Source of the DNA: Prochlorococcus sp. AG-388-A01
Lineage (GTDB): Bacteria > Cyanobacteriota > Cyanobacteriia > PCC-6307 > Cyanobiaceae
Length of the DNA stretch: 64,000 nucleotides
Reading direction: 5' to 3'
Assembly: GCA_003279945.1 (NCBI GenBank)
Contig: QCGK01000006.1
Span: forward strand, 27,562-91,561
Shown: positions 50,901 to 58,652 of the stretch, one piece after another
How positions within the stretch are numbered: position 1 is the first letter of the stretch
Layout: every line of letters begins with the position of its first letter
Notes under the pieces: generated by a model
What the model was told of the DNA's origin: nothing
The model's input: the letters and a program-made list of their open reading frames with translations, nothing else
Database searches by the model: none
Position numbers and translations under genes: made by a program

Positions 50901-51613
50901 CATTCAACACAAAACTCATTCCAATTTAAATAAAGGAAATCATTAAAATAATTATTTAAATCACTAATCTGATATTTATTGCTTAATTGAAATTTACAAA
51001 TATTTTCTTGATCTATATTTTTTAAAATTTCCACAAAAAATGACTTATTTATTCTAGTTCCAAACCTAGAACTTATTTTTTTTTTATTGACTGCTGAAAT
51101 TAGGCCAGCTTTAAGATTCAGAAAATCATCAATCCACAAACTATCTATTACATCCTTATACAAATTATCTATATTATTCTCAATGCATAGATTTTGATTT
51201 ACACCTATTTCAATACTATATTCATCAATAATATTATTGCAAAAAGCATGGAATGTAGTTACTTGTAATTTATAAATTTCATTAACAAAATTATCAATTT
51301 CGGATATAATTTTTTTCTTAGATTTTTCCTTCTCCTTAAACTTTAGATACCAATCCTTAAGGATATTATCTATCTTACTTTCATCATGATTTTGCAAATA
51401 TAATTTTAGATCCTGAAATCTCAAAAGTATTTTATCTCGTAATTCAGAGCACGTATTTTTTGTAAAACTTAATAAGAGTATCTCATGTGGTTTGATTTTT
51501 TTCTCCAAAACATTTCTTAAAACCAGGTGAGCCAAAGTGAAACTTTTGCCAGTTCCTGCACTTGCTTCTACTAATTTAAATTTATTATCTAATTTAATTT
51601 GATTAATATCCAT
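47987..51613 (-). CDS. recB: Exodeoxyribonuclease V subunit beta
   Basis: The 3'-5' helicase and nuclease subunit of RecBCD. The UvrD-type motor opens with VEASAGTGKSFTL (about residues 15-27); VDEFQDTDDIQW near 407 is the Walker B motif and VGDPKQAIYKFRGGD near 430 is motif III. HSSKGLEF near 740 and YVALTRSKYK near 805 complete it. The C-terminal nuclease has the catalytic WWVIDWKSN near 1115. The length of 1208 aa is typical. The gene is very AT-rich, even for this genome, with many Asn/Ile/Lys codons. Confidence 0.94.
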   Translation of the reverse strand: MDINQIKLDNKFKLVEASAGTGKSFTLAHLVLRNVLEKKIKPHEILLLSFTKNTCSELRDKILLRFQDLKLYLQNHDESKIDNILKDWYLKFKEKEKSKKKIISEIDNFVNEIYKLQVTTFHAFCNNIIDEYSIEIGVNQNLCIENNIDNLYKDVIDSLWIDDFLNLKAGLISAVNKKKISSRFGTRINKSFFVEILKNIDQENICKFQLSNKYQISDLNNYFNDFLYLNWNEFCVEWNKKGKELFFKLIELGKLIKESGGKSQIYAANPRNDKFNQINCWIEEINKRLNSQNVIDFLYDISKDDLLLKYFYNENISKEIKKYNLKLDFTRFNLLQEKIYKIKEGFYTEFVRIFTQLAYIKLIELKKSFFIFNFNDLIKTVENKFLDSEISNSITLSKIQKRFKCVLVDEFQDTDDIQWNLIKNFFNTKNHFLLCVGDPKQAIYKFRGGDIETYLDARSNAIEVFSLTDNYRSSKKLMNVLNKLYKNGLKQSKINYRKLTSRINENINSEFKLKDVFEIVEFSKKETNIEDLVTHYIVNFILNNKEIDINKIAILTLNNSQCLDLKNKLNQFNLPCKIQNKQNIFDTEASSLLFLLIECLLNPRFFKNINLFAASKFIEMELEELLGDGISNNLEILINKFITWSKELREKGFLNIVNELIISYKSSSIIQDSELNSNLFQLSEIIEIELINNDFNLNKVFNWYKNQLDHSLRICNGEDFLTKDYNLQNGINLYTIHSSKGLEFEMVICPYLSIISNNSNKIKGPIWKSNIDRNIYINISNNYSKVEKFKLIEEEDLFKESERLIYVALTRSKYKLIVFNDLEDTNNILNNDLLNNLENINIYKSTFKGCIEKEKIKEIFTKFQINRLNNNLWKIDNVNKKISKEFNSDQFISYSSYSSWIRKEKNIDAVINQYKDYEDNISIIKGSNFKNSKNYPNYFSYPNPLSEFPRGNIAGTCLHKIIERFEFRNDNNQELIDLIIEELKFHQIDTSLAFRVKDAILRIINISLGSELQNKKLVEIPNAYLLKEVKYDLTLSYEGRNINSRDISKCFLLDQEYEFGEDYADKINDLQIMNKGFHSGCIDCIFPVGKTLEDSKWWVIDWKSNLISGSDNSDCLPRNYNYENMRDEMIKHHYPLQSHLYLLALHRLLKWRLKNYQPHKNLGGYIYLFLKGLPDFELFEKYNSKDISPGVFISNAPLKRINYLDNLF

Positions 51614-51625
51614 ATCTATATTGAA

Positions 51626-52099
51626 TTAATATTTGACCTCTTTTTTATAAAGTAAGTAATTCTTAAATTTATTCTTTAAATATTGCTCTTCTATAGCAAT
51701 CTTAAATTTAATTATTAAAAACAGACTTGTTGATAAAAATAAATAATAAATAGATAACTTTGTTATGAAAACGCCAAAGGAAATAAATATTAAAGAATAG
51801 TACATAGGATGACGCGTAAATCGATAAATACCTGTAGTAACAAGATTGCTATTATTTATAGGTCTCGGCAAAGGAGATAAATTTCTTCCTAAGTCTTTAA
51901 TTGCAACTAACAATATTATGAAAGCGATTATGATAATTAAAAACCCCACAAAATAGTAAAAAGGAGTGACTTGAATTATTTGTTTTTGTGGAATAAATTC
52001 CCATTTAAAAAAATGGAGACTAATAATAAAGAACTGAAAAAAAACAAGGATTATTTCATAAGCAGCTTTTAAAAAAAATTTTAACTGAAATTTAGTCAT
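51626..52099 (-). CDS. Isoprenylcysteine/phospholipid methyltransferase-like membrane protein
   Basis: A 157-aa integral membrane protein with four hydrophobic helices. Its C-terminal core TTGIYRFTRHPMYYSLIFI (about residues 87-105) is the SAM-binding signature of the ICMT/PEMT family, supported by EEQYLKNKFKNYLLYKKEV near the end. Bacterial members methylate small lipids, isoprenoids or other acceptors, so the substrate is open. It is inserted between recC and recB with gaps of 3 and 12 bases, which implies co-transcription with the repair genes without implying a repair role. Confidence 0.8.
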   Translation of the reverse strand: MTKFQLKFFLKAAYEIILVFFQFFIISLHFFKWEFIPQKQIIQVTPFYYFVGFLIIIIAFIILLVAIKDLGRNLSPLPRPINNSNLVTTGIYRFTRHPMYYSLIFISFGVFITKLSIYYLFLSTSLFLIIKFKIAIEEQYLKNKFKNYLLYKKEVKY

Positions 52100-52102
52100 T
52101 AT

Positions 52103-55100
52103 TTATTTCTTTAATGCTTTAATAAGAGGACAATATAATCTGAATGATAATTTATCAAAATTATTATTTCCCAAAAAGAAATCTGGTTCTTTTTTATTTC
52201 CAAAACATAATTTCATTTCGATATTATCTCTTTCTCCTTTAGAAAAAGTTTTATTACCAATCCATCTATCCGTAAAAGCTTTTTTCTCATTTTTTGATTT
52301 TATTTTTGCTTCTACATATTTATAAGCACTTTCTGGAGGTAGAGGTAAACATTTTTCAGAATAATTTTTAAAAATATTTATGTATTCCTCTAAAATTAAA
52401 TTTGACTCCAATGCTCCGGGTGTTTGAATAATTTGCGATTTATAATGATTTTCTGTTCTAAAAATTACTTTAGTCTTTTTTATATTCTTCTTTAAAGAAG
52501 AAATGAATAGTGATTTTATCCAAGTCTCTGTCAAACGACTTAAACTTAGTTTCGTATGAATTAATTCAATTACGGTGTCACCAGAAATGAAATATTCTTC
52601 TTTATTTGCATTTGATTTAACATAAATTCTATTAATCTTATTATCTTGACTCAAACTTGTAGATAGACTATCTAATAAATCTTTGATTTCTTTTTCTTTT
52701 ATGTAAATACTATTTTTCGCCATAATAATCCCATTTTTAACCAATTGATCATTAATATTTAAATTTTTTAAATCATCAATAACATTATGGTTATCAATCT
52801 CTAACTCCTGGATTATTTTTGTAATTAGTCGTGACTTCTGCAGATTACTTATATTCTCCTCATCTGGATGATGAATAAATATTTCCTTGGGAGAAATATT
52901 TTTTTTATTTAACCAATATTTTTGTGGAGTCTTGAACCAATAAATCAGTTCTGATAATTTGTAATTTTTAATATCATATTTTTTTTCATTCCAATCTATA
53001 TCTTCTACTAAAGAGTAATTACTTTGAATTATCTTAGAACTATCAAGAACAATTATTTCTTTTTTAGTTAAATCAGAATCTTTAATTATTAGTTCTCTTT
53101 GGCCTTGGTTTAAAAAGCTATCAAAAAAAGAAATTAACTCTTTTATAGGAAAAGAAACGTCTAATTTTTTATTGTTTTTGTCATTCTTTACCCAAGTGAC
53201 TATAAATTTATCTCTACATGCAATTAACAACTCAAGAAAAAAATATTTCTCTCTTTCAAAAACTGATGGATCGCCTAGGTGATATTTATTATTTAATAAA
53301 TTAATATTTTCATTCTTTGATAATTTTGGATAATAAACACTATTCATGTCTATTAAGAAGATAACCTTATGTGGAATATGCCTTGAATTCTCAATGTCAC
53401 TTACAAGGACCTTGTTGATACGCGATTTGCTTTGATATTTAGCTTCATTTATGCAAGAAATTAATATCTCTCTAAAAACATTTAACAAAATATGATCATC
53501 AGGTATTAAATGTATTGCGTTATTATCAAGAATTCTATTTATTTGACTTATTTCTAAATTAAAATTTGCATTAGACTCAGCAATACTTTTTAATATAAAC
53601 TTAATCTTTTCAATCCAAGTTGAGTAAGAAAAAGATCCTCTTAGCAAATTAATATATTTTTTAAAATCAAGTAATAATTTAACCCATTTATTCAAATCCA
53701 GACTTATATTTTTTAAACTAAATGGTTTTAAATTCAAAGTTCTTAAATTTACTTCTTTGTCATAAATTAGGCCTAAAGTAATTCTATTTATACACCACTC
53801 TAGAGTATTTTTTTCTTCCCCTAATCTTTCATTAGCATCTAATCCCCAATGAAAACCAACTTGGGTAAGTAAGAAAATAATTTCATCTTTCTCATTAATA
53901 TCAAAATCAAAAATGTTCTGAATTACTTTTTTGGAAAGAATATAATCTATTTTTTCAAGTGTTATTTTCTCATTTGCTATTTCAGTAATTTCAATTAAAA
54001 ATTTATAAATATCTGGAGAATCATAATTATTATCATCAATAAAAAAATAAGGTATCTTTTCACCATTAATTAACTCATTATTAAAGATATACCTTAAGTA
54101 AGGTTTGATTTGATTAGTTTGTGGAGATAAAACAGCAATATCACTATATTTAATATTCTCGCAAGAATTTATTATTTCTATAATTTTATTTCTTATATAT
54201 TCTAATTGACTATTCTGATTAAAATGCTCACAAAGTAATATTGAATCATCCCTTTCATTTACTACAAAATCATTGATATTATTATCAATTAATCTTTTTT
54301 GTATTTGATTTAGAAGAGGAATATCTTTCTTTTCATAAAAAGTAGTTGTTGGATCAATATATATTAAATTATTTTTTAAATTTATTCCTTCATTATTAAT
54401 ATTCTCCTCAATTAATTTATGAAAGTTTGCTCCAAATTTACCAAATATTTTCTCTATATTTGTATTCTTTAAATTCAATTTACTTTCAAAATTATCAAAT
54501 TCCAACTCACCCTCAAGACAATTTATTCTATTCCATAAGTCGTCTCCTGCAGATAATAAATATAAATTAACCTTAGTAAATTTTGAAAGTTCTGAATAAA
54601 AGTTAATATGAAGTTTAGACAAGTTATTGTCGGTAATAATATAAATTTGATTAGGTAGCTTACCTTGAAGGTCTTTAAATTTTTTTAAATTCTTTATTAC
54701 TTCGATCATGTATAAACATGAAGGCTTTTCAGATATCTTTTTCTCTAATAATTTATATAAAATAGGCTGCCAAAATTGATCTGAATTTAAATTTTTAAAT
54801 AGATTAAGAGAATTAATTTCATATCTATTCCATTCAGCAATCATTTCAGGCCTAAAAATTAGATAATCAATAAAATTATTAGTGATCTTTTTTGTCAGAT
54901 TATATAGGTCTCCATCAATTGTCTTTTTGTTATTCAAATATTTATTAATCCAATTACTAAGAGGAAATGATTCTTTAAAGCTATTTAATTCTTCTAATGA
55001 ATCAATAATGCCCCATTTAATTGACTCAAAATTCCATAAACCCATATCAATTTCTGGAAAAAAATTTGTTAATAATGATTCGGTGTAACTTGATATTGTT

Positions 55101-55285
55101 TTGAATTCATAAAGAGCACTTATTTTGTTTTTAATAGTTATTTGTTCACTTAACCACTTACCTAAAAAATAATTAGGAACAGCTATTCCTAAATTGTCGG
55201 TTATAAAAGGAGGACATATTTTTAATTCTTCTGCCAACAGCTCACCAATCACTTCAATTTTGTTTGACTTATAAAGATTGAGCAA
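52103..55285 (-). CDS. recC: Exodeoxyribonuclease V subunit gamma
   Basis: RecC holds the RecB and RecD motors and scans for Chi. The 1060-aa sequence has an inactivated helicase-like core: APN-type text such as LGIAVPNYFLGKWL near the start, AVLSPQTNQIKPYL near residue 388, and KVIFLIDMNSVYYPK near 640. The C-terminal nuclease-like domain lacks catalytic residues, as expected. Identity is secured by position beside recB and recD as much as by motifs. Seventeen bases separate it from ycf54 upstream. Confidence 0.88.
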   Translation of the reverse strand: MLNLYKSNKIEVIGELLAEELKICPPFITDNLGIAVPNYFLGKWLSEQITIKNKISALYEFKTISSYTESLLTNFFPEIDMGLWNFESIKWGIIDSLEELNSFKESFPLSNWINKYLNNKKTIDGDLYNLTKKITNNFIDYLIFRPEMIAEWNRYEINSLNLFKNLNSDQFWQPILYKLLEKKISEKPSCLYMIEVIKNLKKFKDLQGKLPNQIYIITDNNLSKLHINFYSELSKFTKVNLYLLSAGDDLWNRINCLEGELEFDNFESKLNLKNTNIEKIFGKFGANFHKLIEENINNEGINLKNNLIYIDPTTTFYEKKDIPLLNQIQKRLIDNNINDFVVNERDDSILLCEHFNQNSQLEYIRNKIIEIINSCENIKYSDIAVLSPQTNQIKPYLRYIFNNELINGEKIPYFFIDDNNYDSPDIYKFLIEITEIANEKITLEKIDYILSKKVIQNIFDFDINEKDEIIFLLTQVGFHWGLDANERLGEEKNTLEWCINRITLGLIYDKEVNLRTLNLKPFSLKNISLDLNKWVKLLLDFKKYINLLRGSFSYSTWIEKIKFILKSIAESNANFNLEISQINRILDNNAIHLIPDDHILLNVFREILISCINEAKYQSKSRINKVLVSDIENSRHIPHKVIFLIDMNSVYYPKLSKNENINLLNNKYHLGDPSVFEREKYFFLELLIACRDKFIVTWVKNDKNNKKLDVSFPIKELISFFDSFLNQGQRELIIKDSDLTKKEIIVLDSSKIIQSNYSLVEDIDWNEKKYDIKNYKLSELIYWFKTPQKYWLNKKNISPKEIFIHHPDEENISNLQKSRLITKIIQELEIDNHNVIDDLKNLNINDQLVKNGIIMAKNSIYIKEKEIKDLLDSLSTSLSQDNKINRIYVKSNANKEEYFISGDTVIELIHTKLSLSRLTETWIKSLFISSLKKNIKKTKVIFRTENHYKSQIIQTPGALESNLILEEYINIFKNYSEKCLPLPPESAYKYVEAKIKSKNEKKAFTDRWIGNKTFSKGERDNIEMKLCFGNKKEPDFFLGNNNFDKLSFRLYCPLIKALKK

Positions 55286-55302
55286 TTTACTGGTTGGTTT
55301 TA

Positions 55303-55620
55303 TTACTCAACTTTAAATGGATCAGATATTTCTGCACTAGGAGATTCGAATTCCCCAACAGCAACGAACTCTAAACGAAGCTTTAAGAAAGTTATAAATT
55401 TTTTATCGGTTGATATAATTGCTGCTGGAGGAGACGAAATCTTTGCTGTTAAATTAACAAATTGAGTAGTTTGTAAAAAAGATGGATTTTGTAAAAGCCA
55501 AAAATCTATTTCTTTGTTGTTTTCTTTATAGTTCCTCTCCCTCTCTTTCAAAATTTCATCTATTGGTTCTTCAACTGTTAAGAACTTTTCACTTGCCGCG
55601 ACGAAAAAATATTTTGTCAT
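55303..55620 (-). CDS. ycf54: Ycf54 (Mg-protoporphyrin IX monomethylester cyclase-associated protein)
   Basis: A 105-aa protein matching cyanobacterial and plastid Ycf54. Landmarks are KYFFVAASEKFL near the N-terminus, KEIDFWLLQNPSFL near residues 36-49, PAAAIIST-type text (PPAAIISTD), FLKLRLEFVAVGEFE, and the ending SAEISDP. Ycf54 binds the oxidative AcsF/CycI cyclase and is needed for normal accumulation of that enzyme, which forms ring E of chlorophyll. It sits nine bases after pdxJ and upstream of recC on the same strand, an unexpected neighbourhood for a pigment gene. Confidence 0.93.
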   Translation of the reverse strand: MTKYFFVAASEKFLTVEEPIDEILKERERNYKENNKEIDFWLLQNPSFLQTTQFVNLTAKISSPPAAIISTDKKFITFLKLRLEFVAVGEFESPSAEISDPFKVE

Positions 55621-55628
55621 TTTGAAAT

Positions 55629-56345
55629 TTAATTTAATTTAATAAGTGACTTCATTTCACGAACAGACTTTTCTAATCCTACCGCTAAAGCCCTAGCAAC
55701 AATACTATGACCTATGTTTAGCTCGTTCATATTGTTAATTGATGCAATTTTTTTAACATTATTGTAATTAAGTCCATGTCCAGCATTAACAACTAATCCA
55801 AGATCATGTGCTTCATGAGTAGACTCTATAATCTTTTGAAGTTCTTTATACTGATCTTGACCATTTAGTTCAGCATATTTACCTGTATGTAATTCAATAA
55901 ATTTAAACCCTATTTCTTTAGAATAGTTAATCTGGTCACGATGAGGATCTATAAATGCACTTACTTCTATATTTGAATCTTTTAAAGATGCGACATAATT
56001 CTTAAGGTACGTAACATTACTTTTTACATCCAACCCACCTTCAGTAGTTACTTCCTCTCTTTTTTCTGGTACAAGTGTAACGTAATCAGGAAGAAGTTTT
56101 TTAGCAATTTCCAACATTTCTTCTGTAGCAGCCATCTCTAAATTGAGTTTTGTTTTAATAGTTTCCTTCAAAAGAAATACGTCCCTATCTTGTATATGTC
56201 TTCTATCCTCCCTTAGATGGACTGTGATTGAATCTGCCCCTCCTAATTCAGCCAAAAAAGCAAATTGAACTGGGTCAGGCTCTACTGTTTTCCTTGCTTG
56301 CCTTACATTAGCGATATGGTCTATGTTTACTCCTAAAGTAGTCAT
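55629..56345 (-). CDS. pdxJ: Pyridoxine 5'-phosphate synthase
   Basis: Condenses deoxyxylulose-5-phosphate with amino-acetone phosphate in DXP-dependent vitamin B6 synthesis. The N-terminus TLGVNIDHIANVRQARKT (about residues 3-20) and SITVHLREDRRHIQD near 39-53 are diagnostic. VSAFIDP near 128 and VNAGHGLNY near 191 complete the barrel. The length of 238 aa is standard. It is the first gene of the minus-strand run to recD. plsC is divergent from it. Confidence 0.96.
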   Translation of the reverse strand: MTTLGVNIDHIANVRQARKTVEPDPVQFAFLAELGGADSITVHLREDRRHIQDRDVFLLKETIKTKLNLEMAATEEMLEIAKKLLPDYVTLVPEKREEVTTEGGLDVKSNVTYLKNYVASLKDSNIEVSAFIDPHRDQINYSKEIGFKFIELHTGKYAELNGQDQYKELQKIIESTHEAHDLGLVVNAGHGLNYNNVKKIASINNMNELNIGHSIVARALAVGLEKSVREMKSLIKLN

Positions 56346-56455
56346 GATTTCAAAATCTTAGTTTCTAGACAATCTTGTAACCGCCCAATAATAGCTAATA
56401 AAAAATCACAAACAATTAAATTATTAATATATGGTTAATTGAATTTGTATTTAAT

Positions 56456-57130
56456 TTGAATAGAAAATCAGGATATATTTGGTATAAAATAAATCCACTA
56501 TTGGGATTTATAGCAATGTTTGTTACTCAGGACATTGCTTTGAGATTTTTTTTTAGTAAAAAGAAGATAATTAATAATGGTTTTTCGATACCTGTAAATT
56601 CCTCGATTATTTTGGCTCCAACCCACAGATCAAGATGGGATGGACTAGTCATAACTATGGCAATGGGTAGAAGGGTGACCAACAAGGATTGTAGGTTTAT
56701 GGTTACTAAATCAGAAATGAAAGGAATACAAGGTTGGTTTTTAAAAAGACTTGGATGTTTTTCGATAAATCAATTAGCACCATCTCTCTCAGTTTTAAGA
56801 TACGCGATCAAACTTATAGAAAAAGGCGAACAACTAGTTGTTTTCCCTGAGGGTAAAATTAACAAATATGGAACAAAATTAGTTCTCAAAGAAGGTTTAT
56901 ATAGATTAGCGCGATTAGCTACAAAAAAAACAGAATCTATCATTATTATCCCTATCGGAATTGCTTACAGCAAAGTATCGCCAAAATTTAGGGGCGAATT
57001 TTGTTTATCCTTTGGAAAACCAATCGCAATGAATGACTATTTAAAATTTAACATTAAGGAATTTAATGAATTTCTTTATGAAAAAATTATCAAAGAGGAG
57101 GAAACGGCATTAAAAAATGTCGGTAGATGA
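56456..57130 (+). CDS. plsC: 1-acyl-sn-glycerol-3-phosphate acyltransferase family protein
   Basis: Transfers an acyl group to lysophosphatidic acid in membrane-lipid synthesis. The catalytic HX4D motif is APTHRSRWD (about residues 54-62), and the phosphate-binding motif is VVFPEGKINKYG near 129-140. A hydrophobic segment lies near 15-30. The length of 224 aa is usual. The ORF starts with TTG at 56456, and the nearest upstream ATG is closed at once by TGA. An internal ATG at residue 21 would drop part of the hydrophobic N-terminus, so the TTG start is favoured but unproven. Confidence 0.88.
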   Translation: MNRKSGYIWYKINPLLGFIAMFVTQDIALRFFFSKKKIINNGFSIPVNSSIILAPTHRSRWDGLVITMAMGRRVTNKDCRFMVTKSEMKGIQGWFLKRLGCFSINQLAPSLSVLRYAIKLIEKGEQLVVFPEGKINKYGTKLVLKEGLYRLARLATKKTESIIIIPIGIAYSKVSPKFRGEFCLSFGKPIAMNDYLKFNIKEFNEFLYEKIIKEEETALKNVGR

Positions 57131-57172
57131 ATCCCCCATAAGTTAGTATTATCTTAATAATTTAATGAGAAT

Positions 57173-57688
57173 ATGAAGTTCTTGAAATTAATTCCAATTT
57201 TATTTATATTTTTTGGAAATTTTCCTTATAAAAATTTAGCTTATGCAGAAGTTAAGGATCCAAATGAATTTAAAGTACTTTCTAATGACAGTGAGACCCT
57301 ATCTATTTCAAAAGTAGAATATTTCATAAAAGAAGGCGACCAATTTATAAAAAATGATGATTTTGATAAAGCCAAAGATTTTTATTTAGATGCAAGAAAA
57401 TTAGCCAAGCAACTCGCGAATTTTTATTCCGATCTAAATACAGCTTTTAAAGGGGTTGATGCAAGAATACCAAATGAAATGCAAAGAAAAGGTAAGGGAA
57501 CACTACAAATTTTGGCAAAAGCAAATGAAAGATTAGCCTCTCTTTACATCAAAGATGGAAGTCCTGAAGTTGCTGTACCCTTACTTATTGAAATAATTAG
57601 AATAATGTCTCCTGACAGTTTAGAAGGTAAAAAGGCTTATGAAAGACTTATCAAACTAGGATTTGTTGAGACAGAATACAAAAATTAA
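57173..57688 (+). CDS. Exported TPR-like protein of unknown function
   Basis: A 171-aa protein with a signal peptide: a basic and hydrophobic start, then a likely cleavage after AYA near residue 25. Residues 45-165 are helical. FIKEGDQFIKNDDFDKAKDFYLDARKLA resembles a TPR unit and ANERLASLYIKDGSPEVAVPLL a second. It is probably a lumenal or periplasmic scaffold, with no partner known. bolA starts two bases after the stop, so the three genes to grxD are likely one message. Confidence 0.7.
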   Translation: MKFLKLIPILFIFFGNFPYKNLAYAEVKDPNEFKVLSNDSETLSISKVEYFIKEGDQFIKNDDFDKAKDFYLDARKLAKQLANFYSDLNTAFKGVDARIPNEMQRKGKGTLQILAKANERLASLYIKDGSPEVAVPLLIEIIRIMSPDSLEGKKAYERLIKLGFVETEYKN

Positions 57689-57690
57689 TT

Positions 57691-57921
57691 ATGATTACTA
57701 AAACAGAAGTTATTAATTTAATTACGAAAAAATTACCAAGTTCCCAAGTTTTAGTAGAAAACATCAAGGGAAATGATCATTTGCAAGTAACTGTGATTGC
57801 ATCAGAATTCAATGGATTATCATTAGTTAAACAACATCAGCTAGTCTACTCTGCGCTTAAGGAAGAATTAGCTTCTGAGGCCATACATGCACTGGCATTA
57901 AAAACCGAAACACCAAACTAA
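57691..57921 (+). CDS. bolA: BolA family protein
   Basis: A 76-aa BolA-fold protein. The typical segments are HLQVTVIASEFNGLSLVKQHQLVYSAL (about residues 26-52) and the final EAIHALALKT with the conserved His that can bind an iron-sulfur cluster. BolA pairs with monothiol glutaredoxins, bridging a [2Fe-2S] cluster for sensing or delivery. The partner gene, grxD, begins three bases downstream, which fits that role well. Confidence 0.93.
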   Translation: MITKTEVINLITKKLPSSQVLVENIKGNDHLQVTVIASEFNGLSLVKQHQLVYSALKEELASEAIHALALKTETPN

Positions 57922-57924
57922 ATC

Positions 57925-58248
57925 ATGGACAATTTAACAAAAGACAAGATACAAAATCTAATTGATACTAATCCTGTAATGGTGTTTATGAAAGGCACTA
58001 AATTAATGCCTCAATGCGGTTTCTCAAACAATGTTGTTCAAATACTTAATTCCTTAGGTGTAGAATTTAATACTTTTGATGTTTTAAGCAATTTCGAGGT
58101 CAGGGAAGGTATCAAAGAATATTCGGATTGGCCAACTATTCCTCAAGTCTACTTAAAAGGAGAATTTCTTGGTGGATCAGATATTCTTATTGAAATGTAC
58201 AATTCAGGATCCTTAAAAGAAAAAATAGAAATTGAATTAGCGTCTTAA
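57925..58248 (+). CDS. grxD: Monothiol glutaredoxin (Grx4/GrxD family)
   Basis: A 107-aa monothiol glutaredoxin with the CGFS active site in KLMPQCGFSNN (about residues 25-35), preceded by VFMKGTK. The glutathione-binding WPTIPQVYLKGEFLGGSDIL follows near 72-91. These proteins coordinate [2Fe-2S] clusters with glutathione and act in iron-sulfur trafficking together with BolA, encoded immediately upstream. The length and all hallmark residues are normal. Confidence 0.96.
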   Translation: MDNLTKDKIQNLIDTNPVMVFMKGTKLMPQCGFSNNVVQILNSLGVEFNTFDVLSNFEVREGIKEYSDWPTIPQVYLKGEFLGGSDILIEMYNSGSLKEKIEIELAS

Positions 58249-58296
58249 GATAATTATTGAGTATAAATACCGATTTAGTTAATAAAAATTAATATT

Positions 58297-58566
58297 TTAA
58301 ATATTTTTTTTACCAAAAAAACCCTTATTTTCACCTCCACCTGGTTCAATAAAACTTGATGGATCTAAAATCCATCTCTCTATTAATCTTTCTAATTTCT
58401 CTTGATCTCTCTGCTCTAAACTACTGCAATTCCTTAAGGCTTGGAGATAACCATCACTGTATAATTTTAGGTCAGATGGAGTATGAAAACGAGTAACTAG
58501 CTCTTGGCAAGTATCGCAAATTGATTGAAAATGACGAATTGCCTTTGGATTTTCAAATGATGTCAT
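58297..58566 (-). CDS. DUF6761-like small cyanobacterial protein
   Basis: The ORF track extends to 58698, but that start would overlap the divergent response-regulator gene by 46 bases and adds an atypical basic leader. The internal ATG at 58566 gives an 89-aa protein starting MTSFENPKAIRHFQS, which fits the short, helical DUF6761 family. Two cysteines (SICDTC) are near the N-terminus. The C-terminus ends with GGGENKGFFGKK. The family is conserved in cyanobacteria and has no known role. An 86-base gap separates it from the divergent regulator. Confidence 0.75.
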   Translation of the reverse strand: MTSFENPKAIRHFQSICDTCQELVTRFHTPSDLKLYSDGYLQALRNCSSLEQRDQEKLERLIERWILDPSSFIEPGGGENKGFFGKKNI

Positions 58567-58652
58567 AATTCGATAGATTCGGATTTTTTTTTTGCATTTG
58601 TTATACCTTATTAAGGATGATAAAAAATTGCCTGGCCCAACAGTAATTAAGA

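Noticed and set aside
46282-55285. recBCD region as a phage-defence island
   Set aside because: The genes are full-length housekeeping RecBCD subunits. The inserted methyltransferase is a membrane ICMT/PEMT-type protein, not a DNA methyltransferase, and no restriction or toxin genes are present.
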